The position numbers and the translations under genes are program-made. From NCBI RefSeq assembly GCF_020400825.1, contig NZ_JAINVH010000018.1, positions 86,587 through 150,586 on the forward strand: DNA of 64,000 nt, written 5' to 3'. This DNA comes from Streptomyces sp. HPF1205. GTDB taxonomy: Bacteria; Actinomycetota; Actinomycetes; Streptomycetales; Streptomycetaceae. Positions 37,615-45,224 of this stretch are shown here, in pieces (within the stretch, counting starts at the first letter, position 1; each line of letters opens with the position of its first letter). Below the pieces are notes generated by a model. The model was not told the origin of the DNA. It made no database searches and was given only the letters and a program-made list of their open reading frames with translations.

Positions 37615-38166
37615 TCAGCCGGTCAGCCGGCGCAGGCGGTCCGGGGGGACCGTGTCGGTCAGCCACACCCCGTTCGCACTGAGCCGGAACTCGTGGCCAG
37701 TGGCGGCCAGGCCCGCTGCGTCGACCTCCAGGACCACCGGCCTGCCGTGCCGCGCTCCGACCCGGATGGCCGTCTCCTTGTCGGCCGACAGGTGCACGTC
37801 CTGCCGGGACATCGGCCGCAGGCCCTCGCGCAGGATGACCGGCACGGTGGCCGCCCCGGTGCCGTGGTACAGCACGGCGGGCGGCTCGACCGACGCCAGG
37901 CCCAGGTCCACGGGTATGGAGTGCCCCTGGCTGGCCCTGATCCGCCGGCCGTCCCCGGACAGCGCGAACCGCTTCTTGTCGTTGTTCGCCACCACGTGAT
38001 CGAGTTCGGCCCTGGAGAAGCTCCGCCCCCTCGCGGCGCACGCGGCGATCAGCTCGTCCACGTCCACCCAGCCGCCCTCGTCCAGCGTGACGCCGATCCT
38101 GCCGGGATCGTGCCGCAGCACGAGCGACAGGAACTTCGACACTTTGACGACCCGCTTCTCGTCCAT
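37615..38166 (-). CDS. kptA: RNA 2'-phosphotransferase (Tpt1/KptA family)
   Basis: 183 residues. Signatures: VSKFLSLVLRHDPGRIGV at the N-terminus, HVVANNDKKRFAL, IRASQGHSIPVDLGL, VLYHGTGAATVPVILREGL and HLSADKETAIRVGARHGRPV. This is the full KptA motif set, including the Arg-His-Arg-Arg-type catalytic residues. The enzyme transfers a 2'-phosphate from RNA to NAD+. Bacteria lack yeast-type tRNA splicing, so the physiological substrate is unclear. The ATG at 38166 has GAGGGGG upstream; a TTG two codons earlier is an alternative. Confidence 0.93.
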   Translation of the reverse strand: MDEKRVVKVSKFLSLVLRHDPGRIGVTLDEGGWVDVDELIAACAARGRSFSRAELDHVVANNDKKRFALSGDGRRIRASQGHSIPVDLGLASVEPPAVLYHGTGAATVPVILREGLRPMSRQDVHLSADKETAIRVGARHGRPVVLEVDAAGLAATGHEFRLSANGVWLTDTVPPDRLRRLTG

Positions 38167-38227
38167 CTCCAAGGCCCCCCTCGATCATTTCTCTCTGTTC
38201 TCTCTCGGTTCTCCGCCGGTCCTTGGG

Positions 38228-39619
38228 TCAGACCCCCTGGCTGACCGAGCTCATGTTGAAGTCCGGGACGCGCAGCGGCGGCATCGCGGCCCGCGTGAAC
38301 CAGTCGCTCCACTCGCGTGGCAGTGTCCGCTCGGTGCGGCCCGCCTCGGTCGCGCGGCCCAGCAGGTCCACCGGCGACTCGTTGAACCGGAAATTGTTCA
38401 CCGCGCCGGTGACCTCGCCACCCTCCACCAGGTAGACGCCGTCCCTGGTCAGGCCGGTCAGCAGCAGCGTGGCAGGGTCCACCTCGCGGATGTACCACAG
38501 GCAGGTCAGGAGCAGGCCGCGCTCGGTGCCTGCGACCATCTCCTCCAGCGAGACGTCGCCGCCGCCCTCCAGCACGAGGTTGTCCGCGGCCGGGGCGAGC
38601 GGCAGCCCGGTCAGGGCCGCGCTGTGCCGGGTGGTCAGCAGCCGGTTGAGCGTGCCCTGCCGTACCCACTCCACCGGGTCCACCGCCAGCCCGTTGTCGA
38701 ACACCGAGGAGTCGTCGCCGGAGGCGTGCGCGATCACGAACGGCGCCGCCTCCAGGCCCGGCTCCGCCGGATCGCTGCGCAGCGTCAGCGGCAGCGGCGA
38801 CAGCTTCTCGCCGACCCGCGTACCGCCGCCGGGCCTGCTGAACACCGTGCGTCCCTCGGCGGCGTCTCGCGCGCCGGACGACCAGAGCTGGTAGATCAGC
38901 AGATCGGCGACCGCGGTCGGCGGCAGCAGCGTCTCGTAACGCCCCGCGGGCAGCTCCACCTGCCGCTCGGCCCAGGCCAGCCGCCGGGCGAGGCCGGTGT
39001 CCATGGCCAGCGGATCCACGTCGGCGAAGTCCCGGGTGGACGCCCCCGCCCACGCCGACCTCGTCCGGTCCGGGGACTTGGCGTTCATCTCCAGGGTGCC
39101 GGTCGGCTGGTCGTGGCGCAGCCGCAGCCCGGTCGAGGTGCCCAGGTAGGTGCTGGTCACCGAGTGGAACGCGAACCCGTACAACTGCCGGCCGCCCGCC
39201 GCGGCCGCGCCGAACGCCTCGCCCAGCGCCGGGGCGAACCGCGCGAACACCTCCGAGCCGGTCTCGGCCGGCGGCTCGGTGAAGCGCGGGTCCGCCGCCC
39301 CGGCGGCCACCAGCGGCTGCGCGTCCTCGGCCGGTCCGGCCTCCCGGGCCGCCGCCTCGGCCGCCCGGACCAGAGGTTCCAGCCCGTCCGCGGTCACCGC
39401 GGAGCGCGAGACGACCCCCGAGGCGGTTCCCTCGGCGCCGTCCACCGTGGCGATCACGGTCAGCGTGCGGCCCCGGGTGACGCCGTTCGTGGTCAGCGCG
39501 TTGCCCGCCCACCGCAGGTTCGCGCTGGACTCCTCGTCGGCGATCACCACGCAGCCGTCGGCCCGGGACAGCTCCAGCGCCCGCTCGACGATCTCGTGCG
39601 GCTTGGTCGTGGTGGTCAC
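38228..39619 (-). CDS. tldE: TldE/PmbA-type metallopeptidase subunit
   Basis: 463 residues of the PmbA/TldD family: KPHEIVERALELSRADGCVV at the N-terminus, GFAFHSVTSTYLGTSTGLRL, RLAWAERQVELPAGRYETLL, FVIAHASGDDSSVF and CLWYIREVDPATLLLTGLTR. It lacks the HExxxH zinc motif, as expected for TldE, the partner of the catalytic TldD. The GTG at 39619 has GAAGGAG upstream and overlaps the stop of a 38-codon ORF as GTGA. TldD/TldE degrade or mature small peptides. Confidence 0.93.
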   Translation of the reverse strand: MTTTTKPHEIVERALELSRADGCVVIADEESSANLRWAGNALTTNGVTRGRTLTVIATVDGAEGTASGVVSRSAVTADGLEPLVRAAEAAAREAGPAEDAQPLVAAGAADPRFTEPPAETGSEVFARFAPALGEAFGAAAAGGRQLYGFAFHSVTSTYLGTSTGLRLRHDQPTGTLEMNAKSPDRTRSAWAGASTRDFADVDPLAMDTGLARRLAWAERQVELPAGRYETLLPPTAVADLLIYQLWSSGARDAAEGRTVFSRPGGGTRVGEKLSPLPLTLRSDPAEPGLEAAPFVIAHASGDDSSVFDNGLAVDPVEWVRQGTLNRLLTTRHSAALTGLPLAPAADNLVLEGGGDVSLEEMVAGTERGLLLTCLWYIREVDPATLLLTGLTRDGVYLVEGGEVTGAVNNFRFNESPVDLLGRATEAGRTERTLPREWSDWFTRAAMPPLRVPDFNMSSVSQGV

Positions 39620-39732
39620 CTGTGCGTCTCCTTCTCCCCCAGGGCGGCCCGGGACGTGCTCCCGGCGCCGGTACGGCGAATCTGCCTGTCGTGTGCCGAC
39701 CGCGGGAGGCCGGCCTCGCGCGCGCCGCTCAT
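39616..39732 (-). CDS. 38-codon ORF coupled between tldD and tldE
   Basis: Peptide MSGAREAGLPRSAHDRQIRR followed by TGAGSTSRAALGEKETHR; basic and hydrophilic, without membrane segment or Cys. Its ATG overlaps the tldD TGA (ATGA), with AGGAGG about 10 bases upstream. Its TGA overlaps the tldE GTG (GTGA). About nine in ten of its third positions are G or C, as in neighbouring genes. Both four-base overlaps are the pattern of genuine operon genes here. I know no family for it. It could be a peptide substrate or regulator of TldDE, or merely spacer sequence that happens to be open. Confidence 0.5.
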   Translation of the reverse strand: MSGAREAGLPRSAHDRQIRRTGAGSTSRAALGEKETHR

Positions 39733-41255
39733 GAGCGCCCCGCCTCCTGCGTGGTGTTGAGAATGCTGACACCCCTGAACAGCGCCGACGGGCACCCGTG
39801 CGACACCGCCGCCACCTGCCCCGGCTGGGCCTTTCCGCAGTTGAAAGCGCCTCCCAGGACGTACGTCCGCGGTCCGCCGACGGCCTCCATCGAGCCCCAG
39901 AAGTCGGTGGTCGTGGCCTGGTAGGCGAAGTCCTTCACCTGGCCGTCGAGGCGGCCGTTGCGGATCAGGTATGCCCGCTGACCGGTGAACTGGAAGTTGT
40001 ACCTCTGCATGTCGATGGACCACGAGCGGTCGCCGACCACGTAGATGCCGTGTTCCACGCCGGCGATCAGGTCGTCGGTGGAGGGGCCGTCCGGGGCGGG
40101 CTGGAGGGAGACGTTCGCCATGCGCTGGACCGGGACGTGGGAGGGGGAGTCGGCGAAGGCGCAGCCGTTGGAGCGCTCGAAGCCGGTGAGGTGGGCGATC
40201 CGCCGGTCGAGCTGGTAGCCGACCAGCACGCCGTCCTTGATCAGGTCCCAGGACTGGCCGGCCACACCCTCGTCGTCGTACCCGACGGTGGCCAGGCCGT
40301 GCTCCGCGGTGCGGTCGCCGGTCACGTTCATCAGCGGTGAGCCGTACTTCAGGGTACCGAGGCGGTCGAAGGTGGCGAAGCTGGTGCCGGCGTACGCCGC
40401 CTCGTACCCCAGGGCGCGGTCGAGTTCGGTGGCGTGGCCGATCGACTCGTGGATCGTCAGCCACAGGTTGGACGGGTCGACCACCAGGTCGTACCTGCCC
40501 GCCTCGACCGAGGGGGCGCGCATCTTCTCGGCGAGCAGGCCGGGGATGGCGGCCAGCTCCGCGTTCCAGTCCCAGCCGGTGCCGGTCAGGTACTCCCAGC
40601 CGCGGCCGGCGGGCGGCGCCAGGGTGCGCATCGAGTCGAAGCCGCCGGTGTCCGGGTCGACGGCGACCGCGGTCAGGTGCGGGTGGACGCGGACCCGCTG
40701 CTGCGTGGTGGTGGTGCCGGCGGTGTCCGCGTAGAACTTGTTCTCCTGGACGGTCAGCAGCGAGGCGTCGGCGTGCGACACGCCGTCGGCGGCGAGGAGG
40801 CGGGAGCTCCAGTCGGCCAGCAGCGAGGTCTTCTCGGCGTCCGGCACGTCGAACGGGTTCACCTCGTACGACGACACCCACACCCGGTCGGCGTGCACCG
40901 GCTCGGGGGCGAGCTCCACCCGCTCGTCGGAGCCGGCCGCCGCGATCACCCGCGCGGACAGCTTGGCCATCTCCACCGCCTGGGCCGCGACCCTCGCGGC
41001 GGCGTCCATCGTCAGATCCACTCCTGAGGCGAAGCCCCACGCGCCCCCGTGCACCACGCGCACCGCGAACCCGAGGTCGGTGGTGTCCGAGCTGCCCGCC
41101 GGGCGGGCGTCGCGCAGCCGCCACGCGGCGCTGCGCACCCGCTCCAGGCGGAAGTCGGCGTGCTCCGCGCCCAGCGCGCGGGCTCGGGCGAGCGCCGCGT
41201 CGGCGAGCGCCCGCAGGGGCAACGCCAGGAATGACTGATCGACCTCTTGAGGCAC
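39729..41255 (-). CDS. tldD: TldD metallopeptidase subunit
   Basis: 508 residues from a GTG at 41255 with GAAGGGAAG upstream (an ATG at 41321 would add 22 residues without family similarity). The zinc motif HExxxH is seen as TIHESIGHATELDRALGYE near residue 266. Other family segments are GGAWGFASG near 90, GVAGQSWDLIKDGVLVGYQL and FAYQATTTDFWGSMEAVGG. With TldE it forms a protease processing or degrading small peptides (microcin B17 and CcdA in E. coli). Its stop overlaps the start of the 38-codon ORF. Confidence 0.94.
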   Translation of the reverse strand: MPQEVDQSFLALPLRALADAALARARALGAEHADFRLERVRSAAWRLRDARPAGSSDTTDLGFAVRVVHGGAWGFASGVDLTMDAAARVAAQAVEMAKLSARVIAAAGSDERVELAPEPVHADRVWVSSYEVNPFDVPDAEKTSLLADWSSRLLAADGVSHADASLLTVQENKFYADTAGTTTTQQRVRVHPHLTAVAVDPDTGGFDSMRTLAPPAGRGWEYLTGTGWDWNAELAAIPGLLAEKMRAPSVEAGRYDLVVDPSNLWLTIHESIGHATELDRALGYEAAYAGTSFATFDRLGTLKYGSPLMNVTGDRTAEHGLATVGYDDEGVAGQSWDLIKDGVLVGYQLDRRIAHLTGFERSNGCAFADSPSHVPVQRMANVSLQPAPDGPSTDDLIAGVEHGIYVVGDRSWSIDMQRYNFQFTGQRAYLIRNGRLDGQVKDFAYQATTTDFWGSMEAVGGPRTYVLGGAFNCGKAQPGQVAAVSHGCPSALFRGVSILNTTQEAGRS

Positions 41256-42139
41256 GACGAACTTCCCTTCGCTGTCTGTGTTCGCAGTGAACCACGTCGT
41301 ACCGGCGACCTGCTCGGACATTCCGCCGAGCCTGTGGACAACTTCCGCCCGCCCCTCAACAGCCCGCCGTTCGCGACTCTTTGCCTTGTTCAGGCCAATG
41401 CCCGTGGGTACGGCCCGACCCCGCCCCTGAGGCGGTCCGGCCCGGCCGACACCCCGATCGCGACCTGCCCGACGGACTCCTCCGCACCCAGCGGTTGCCG
41501 CAATGCCACCGCCGAACCGCCGAACCGCCGAACCGCCGAACCGCCGAACCGCCGAGCCGCGGAACCGCCGAACCGCCGAACCGCCGAGCCGCGGAACCGC
41601 CGAGCCGCGGAACCGCCGAGTCGCCGAGTCGCCGAGCCGCCCGCCCGCACCGGCGCCGGCCGGTCCACCAGGCCCAGCAGCGCACCCGACGGTCCGGATG
41701 CGTTCCGCGAACGCGTCGATGTGGCCTTCGGCCAGGCGAGCGCCGGCGCGAATGCCGTCGCACCCAAGGCGCCCACCGGCGCGCGGATCGCCGCGCGAGC
41801 GTCCAGGGCCACCATCGGCGGCCACGGCCGCGGCGGCGGCACCGCCGCCACCTCCGCCGGCCCGACCCTCGCTCACCAGCGACGCGGCCGCCGATCGTCC
41901 CTGCGGTGGCACCCTGGAGTACGCCCTGTCCGGAACCGTGACGTCGCCGGCCGGAGCCGTCGGTCCGCTGCTGCCGGGCCGGCACCGGGCCGCCGCCCGT
42001 ACCCCGGGGCAGGCCCCGGCCACTGTAGGAATCCCACAGTCACCGCGGGAGCAGCCTGTGGGCGCCGATTCCCCGGAAATCCCCCGGGACCGATAGTTTC
42101 TCAGGCGACAGACCCACGACCTAGCGAAAGGGTGATCCA
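41256..42139. other. 884-bp divergent intergenic region between tldD and fabG
   Basis: Contains the octanucleotide repeat (41509-41636), an imperfect palindrome CTGTAGGAATCCCACAG (42023-42039) and a GATAGT -10 candidate (42092-42097) for fabG. Frames on both strands are open because of base composition. One plus-strand frame around 41700-41880 has gene-like third positions, but I recognise no protein. No gene is called. Confidence 0.6.
41509..41636. repeat. Octanucleotide tandem repeat, 16 units
   Basis: Sixteen consecutive 8-base units: CCGCCGAA (seven copies), CCGCCGAG (four), CCGCGGAA (three) and TCGCCGAG (two). It begins with a run of five identical units and ends in the variant units. 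A likely length-variable locus, lying between the divergent tldD and fabG genes. Confidence 0.97.
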
Positions 42140-42859
42140 TTGAGCCGCTCGGTTCTTGTCACCGGAGGAAACCGGGGCATCGGCCTCGCCATCGCCCGGG
42201 CCTTCGCCGACGCCGGCGACCAGGTGGCCATCACCTACCGGTCGGGCGAGCCGCCCGCCGACCTGGTCGCACTCGGCGTGCTGCCCGTGCGGTGCGACAT
42301 CACCGACCCCGAGCAGGTCGAGCAGGCGTACAAGGAGGTCGAGGCCACCCACGGCACTGTCGAGGTGCTCGTCGCCAACGCCGGCATCACCCGTGACCAG
42401 CTGCTGATGCGGATGTCCGAGGAGGACTTCACCTCCGTCCTCGACACCAACCTCACCGGCACCTACCGGGTGGTCAAGCGGGCCAACCGCGGCATGCTGC
42501 GGGCCAAGAAGGGCCGCGTGGTGCTCATCTCCTCGGTCGTCGGGCTGCTGGGCTCGGCCGGACAGGCCAACTACGCCGCCTCCAAGGCCGGCCTCGTCGG
42601 CTTCGCCCGCTCGCTCGCCCGCGAGCTGGGCTCCCGCAACATCACCTTCAACGTCGTCGCCCCCGGATTCGTCGACACCGACATGACCAGGGCGCTCACC
42701 GAGGAACAGCGCGCCGAGATCGTCGCCCAGGTGCCGCTCGCCCGGTACGCGCGGCCCGAGGAGATCGCCGCCGCCGTCCGCTTCCTCGCCTCCGACGACG
42801 CCTCGTACATCACTGGAGCCGTCATCCCGGTTGACGGCGGATTGGGCATGGGTCACTGA
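42140..42859 (+). CDS. fabG: 3-oxoacyl-[ACP] reductase
   Basis: 239 residues. A classical SDR: TGGNRGIGLAIA near residue 8, NAG at the usual strand, catalytic Ser in ISSVVGLLGS, and YAASK (Tyr-x3-Lys), ending in YITGAVIPVDGGLGMGH. It reduces 3-oxoacyl-ACP with NADPH in type II fatty-acid elongation. The TTG start at 42140 is supported by GAAAGGGTGA upstream and the family N-terminus (SRSVLVTGG). It is paired with the enoyl reductase gene 5 bases downstream, the order of the mycobacterial mabA-inhA operon. Confidence 0.94.
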   Translation: MSRSVLVTGGNRGIGLAIARAFADAGDQVAITYRSGEPPADLVALGVLPVRCDITDPEQVEQAYKEVEATHGTVEVLVANAGITRDQLLMRMSEEDFTSVLDTNLTGTYRVVKRANRGMLRAKKGRVVLISSVVGLLGSAGQANYAASKAGLVGFARSLARELGSRNITFNVVAPGFVDTDMTRALTEEQRAEIVAQVPLARYARPEEIAAAVRFLASDDASYITGAVIPVDGGLGMGH

Positions 42860-42864
42860 TCACC

Positions 42865-43656
42865 ATGAGCGGAATCCTCGACGGCAAGCGCATCCTGATC
42901 ACCGGTGTGCTGATGGAGTCCTCCATCGCCTTCCACACCGCGAAGCTGGCCCAGGAACAGGGCGCCCACATCATCCTGACCGCCTTCCCGCGGCCCACCC
43001 TGACCGAGCGGATCGCCAAGAAGCTGCCCGCGCCCGCGAAGGTGGTCGAACTCGACGTCACCAACGCCGAGCACCTGGCCGGCCTGGAGCAGGTGGTGCG
43101 CGAGGAGCTCGGCGGCCTCGACGGCGTCGTCCACTCCATCGGCTTCGCCCCGCAGGACGCCCTGGGCGGGAACTTCCTCAACACCCCCTTCGAGTCCGTC
43201 GCCACCGCGATGCACGTCTCGGCGTACTCCCTGAAGTCGCTCACCATGGCGTGCCTGCCCCTGATGCCGGAGTTCGACAGCGCCACCGGCACCGGCGGCG
43301 GCTCGGTCGTCGGCCTCACCTTCGACGCGCAGTTCGCCTGGCCGCAGTACGACTGGATGGGCCCGGCCAAGGCCGCACTGGAGGCGACCTCCCGCTACCT
43401 CGCCCGCGACCTGGGCAAGCAGAACATCCGCTGCAACCTCGTGTCGGCCGGTCCCATCGGCTCGATGGCCGCCAAGTCCATCCCGGGCTTCGCGGAGCTG
43501 GCCGACGTCTGGAACCACCGCTCCCCGCTGGAGTGGGACATGTCCGACCCCGAGCCGGCCGGCCGCGGCGTCGTCGCCCTCCTGTCGGACTGGTTCCCCA
43601 AGACCACCGGCGAGATCATCCACGTCGACGGCGGGCTGCACGCGGTCGGCGCCTGA
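42865..43656 (+). CDS. fabI: Enoyl-[ACP] reductase, FabI/InhA type
   Basis: 263 residues. N-terminal LDGKRILITGVLMESSIAFH is the InhA/FabI cofactor region. HSIGFAPQDALGG is the substrate-loop strand, and the catalytic Tyr-x6-Lys is in YDWMGPAKAAL near 164. It catalyses the last, NADH-dependent step of each fatty-acid elongation cycle and is the target class of isoniazid and triclosan. Sequence details (LMESSIAFHTAKLAQEQGA) are closer to InhA than to E. coli FabI. Begins 5 bases after fabG; the two form an operon. Confidence 0.95.
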   Translation: MSGILDGKRILITGVLMESSIAFHTAKLAQEQGAHIILTAFPRPTLTERIAKKLPAPAKVVELDVTNAEHLAGLEQVVREELGGLDGVVHSIGFAPQDALGGNFLNTPFESVATAMHVSAYSLKSLTMACLPLMPEFDSATGTGGGSVVGLTFDAQFAWPQYDWMGPAKAALEATSRYLARDLGKQNIRCNLVSAGPIGSMAAKSIPGFAELADVWNHRSPLEWDMSDPEPAGRGVVALLSDWFPKTTGEIIHVDGGLHAVGA

Positions 43657-43869
43657 GCCCTGGCATCGGTACGGGCCCGGGGCGCGGCGGAACGCCTGCT
43701 CCCGGGCCCGACCGACCGCCCCCACCGCCCCGACCGACCGCACGGCCTCGTCCGGGTCGCCGTCGCGAACGGCGGCGACCGGCCGGGCGCAACCAGTACA
43801 ACCGGTACATCGAGGACGAACCGCGACCCCTGGTCCTGCCGGCCGACGGCCCGGTGCCACACTGGGCGC

Positions 43870-43992
43870 ATGCCCGTACTCGAACCGGATCCCCCGCAGC
43901 CCCAGCGGCGACTGCTCATCCTCTTCGGTCTGATGATGGGGGTGCCCGCCCTCGTCGCTGTGGTCGCCACCATCGCCGCCCGGATGGGATGA
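43870..43992 (+). CDS. 40-residue single-helix membrane protein after fabI
   Basis: MPVLEPDPPQPQRR is followed by a hydrophobic helix of about 22 residues beginning LLILFGLMMGVPAL. A polar Pro-rich start, a basic flank and one helix fit a small type II membrane protein. It is short but has clean G/C third positions and sits downstream of fabG-fabI. The Shine-Dalgarno is poor. Function unknown. Confidence 0.6.
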   Translation: MPVLEPDPPQPQRRLLILFGLMMGVPALVAVVATIAARMG

Positions 43993-44189
43993 GCGACCTT
44001 CCGTAGACCGTCCCGGGCCGCGACCCCGAGCGGGGGGTGGGGACAACCCCACCATCCCTAGGGGGTCAGGGTCAGGGTCAAGTGGGTGGACGACCGGATG
44101 GGCCGGTCCGCCCCGCCCTCGTAGCGTCGAAGTGCACTCGGACATCCAGCACTTCAGGCTCTTCGACGGTCATCCCGGAGGCGGTCACC

Positions 44190-44489
44190 GTGACCACGCA
44201 GTCCCCGCACCTGTACGCCCGGCAGCCCCGGTCCGCCGCCGCGCGGCCCGGACGCGCCGCCTCGGGACGCGACCACACCGGCACCCGCGACCCAGGACGC
44301 GGGTCCGCCGGCACAGGGGTGCAGACCAGCCTGCCGTGGTGGGCCGTGGCGCTGCCCGCGGTGGCCTTCGCCACGCTGCTGGCCCTGCTCACCGGCGGCG
44401 CCGCGCACGCCTCGTCCGCCGCCTCCTCCGGCGACTGGGCCGGCCGCTTCCTCATGATGCTGCCCGACCTCGTCCACCACCTGCTGTGA
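44190..44489 (+). CDS. Small one-helix membrane protein
   Basis: 99 residues from a GTG at 44190 with GGAGG eight bases upstream. About 45 polar residues rich in Arg/Ser/Gly are followed by a hydrophobic helix (about 47-68: WWAVALPAVAFATLLALLTG) and a short tail. No family recognised. It may be transcribed together with the histidine phosphatase gene downstream. Confidence 0.65.
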   Translation: MTTQSPHLYARQPRSAAARPGRAASGRDHTGTRDPGRGSAGTGVQTSLPWWAVALPAVAFATLLALLTGGAAHASSAASSGDWAGRFLMMLPDLVHHLL

Positions 44490-44606
44490 GCGGTACGGGA
44501 CCGATCGTGCCCACCGCGCCCGGCGTGTGACCCACCTCATGGCAGCGGGCGCCGGCGGGACGCCCATCCCGCGCCTGACCGCCGGTTTTCTGGAAAGCTG
44601 AGGGGC

Positions 44607-45125
44607 ATGACCGCCGATTCGCCCCGCACCCTGGTCCTGCTCCGGCACGCCAAAGCGGACTGGCCGCAAGTCCCCGACCACGAACGGCCGCTGGCCGACC
44701 GCGGCCGGCAGGACGCTCCCGCCGTCGGCCGCCGCATCGTCCAGGACCGCGTCACCCCCGACCTCGCCCTGTGCTCCACCTCCGCCCGTACCCGCGAGAC
44801 CTGGAAGCTGGTGGCCCACGAGCTGCCGCACCGCCCCCGTACGGTCTACGAGGAGCGGCTCTACGAGGCCACGCTCGGCGATCTGCTGGCCCTGGTGAGC
44901 GAGACCCCCGACGACATCGGCACGCTGCTGCTGATCGGCCACAACCCCGGCGTGCACGCCCTGGCCGACGCCATGGCGGGCAGCGGCGAGCCCGACGCCC
45001 TGGCCAGGATGAGCCGGGGCTTCCCCACCGCCGCCTTCGCGGTCCTCACCGTCCCCGGCTCCTGGAAGAGCGTCGAGCACGGGGTGGGCCGGCTCACCTC
45101 GTTCTGGGCGCCGCACGAGAAGTAG
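44607..45125 (+). CDS. sixA: SixA-type histidine phosphatase
   Basis: 172 residues. Phosphatase motif LVLLRHAKADWP near residue 9 (catalytic His), RPLADRGRQDAP, STSARTRETWKLVA (Arg), and LLIGHNPGVHALAD (second His). This short single-domain layout is that of SixA, a phosphohistidine phosphatase; the actual substrate is not known. The ATG has GAGGGG upstream. Confidence 0.88.
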   Translation: MTADSPRTLVLLRHAKADWPQVPDHERPLADRGRQDAPAVGRRIVQDRVTPDLALCSTSARTRETWKLVAHELPHRPRTVYEERLYEATLGDLLALVSETPDDIGTLLLIGHNPGVHALADAMAGSGEPDALARMSRGFPTAAFAVLTVPGSWKSVEHGVGRLTSFWAPHEK

Positions 45126-45141
45126 CCCGGCGCCGGCTCGC

Positions 45142-45180
45142 AGCACGGGGCGCGCGCGGTCGTCGTGTGCGCCCCGTGCT
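45142..45180. terminator. Bidirectional hairpin between sixA and serB
   Basis: Perfect 12-bp arms AGCACGGGGCGC (45142-45153) and GCGCCCCGTGCT (45169-45180) with a 15-base loop, placed between convergent stops. Confidence 0.75.
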
Positions 45181-45224
45181 GCCACCCGCCTGCGGGCCCC
45201 GGTACGCCTTGTTCGCCCGTCCGC

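Noticed and set aside
39729..42140. One uninterrupted 803-codon minus-strand frame extending tldD far upstream
   Set aside because: The part above 41321 crosses the octanucleotide repeat, has no family similarity and is open only because of base composition; the TldD domain starts near 41255.
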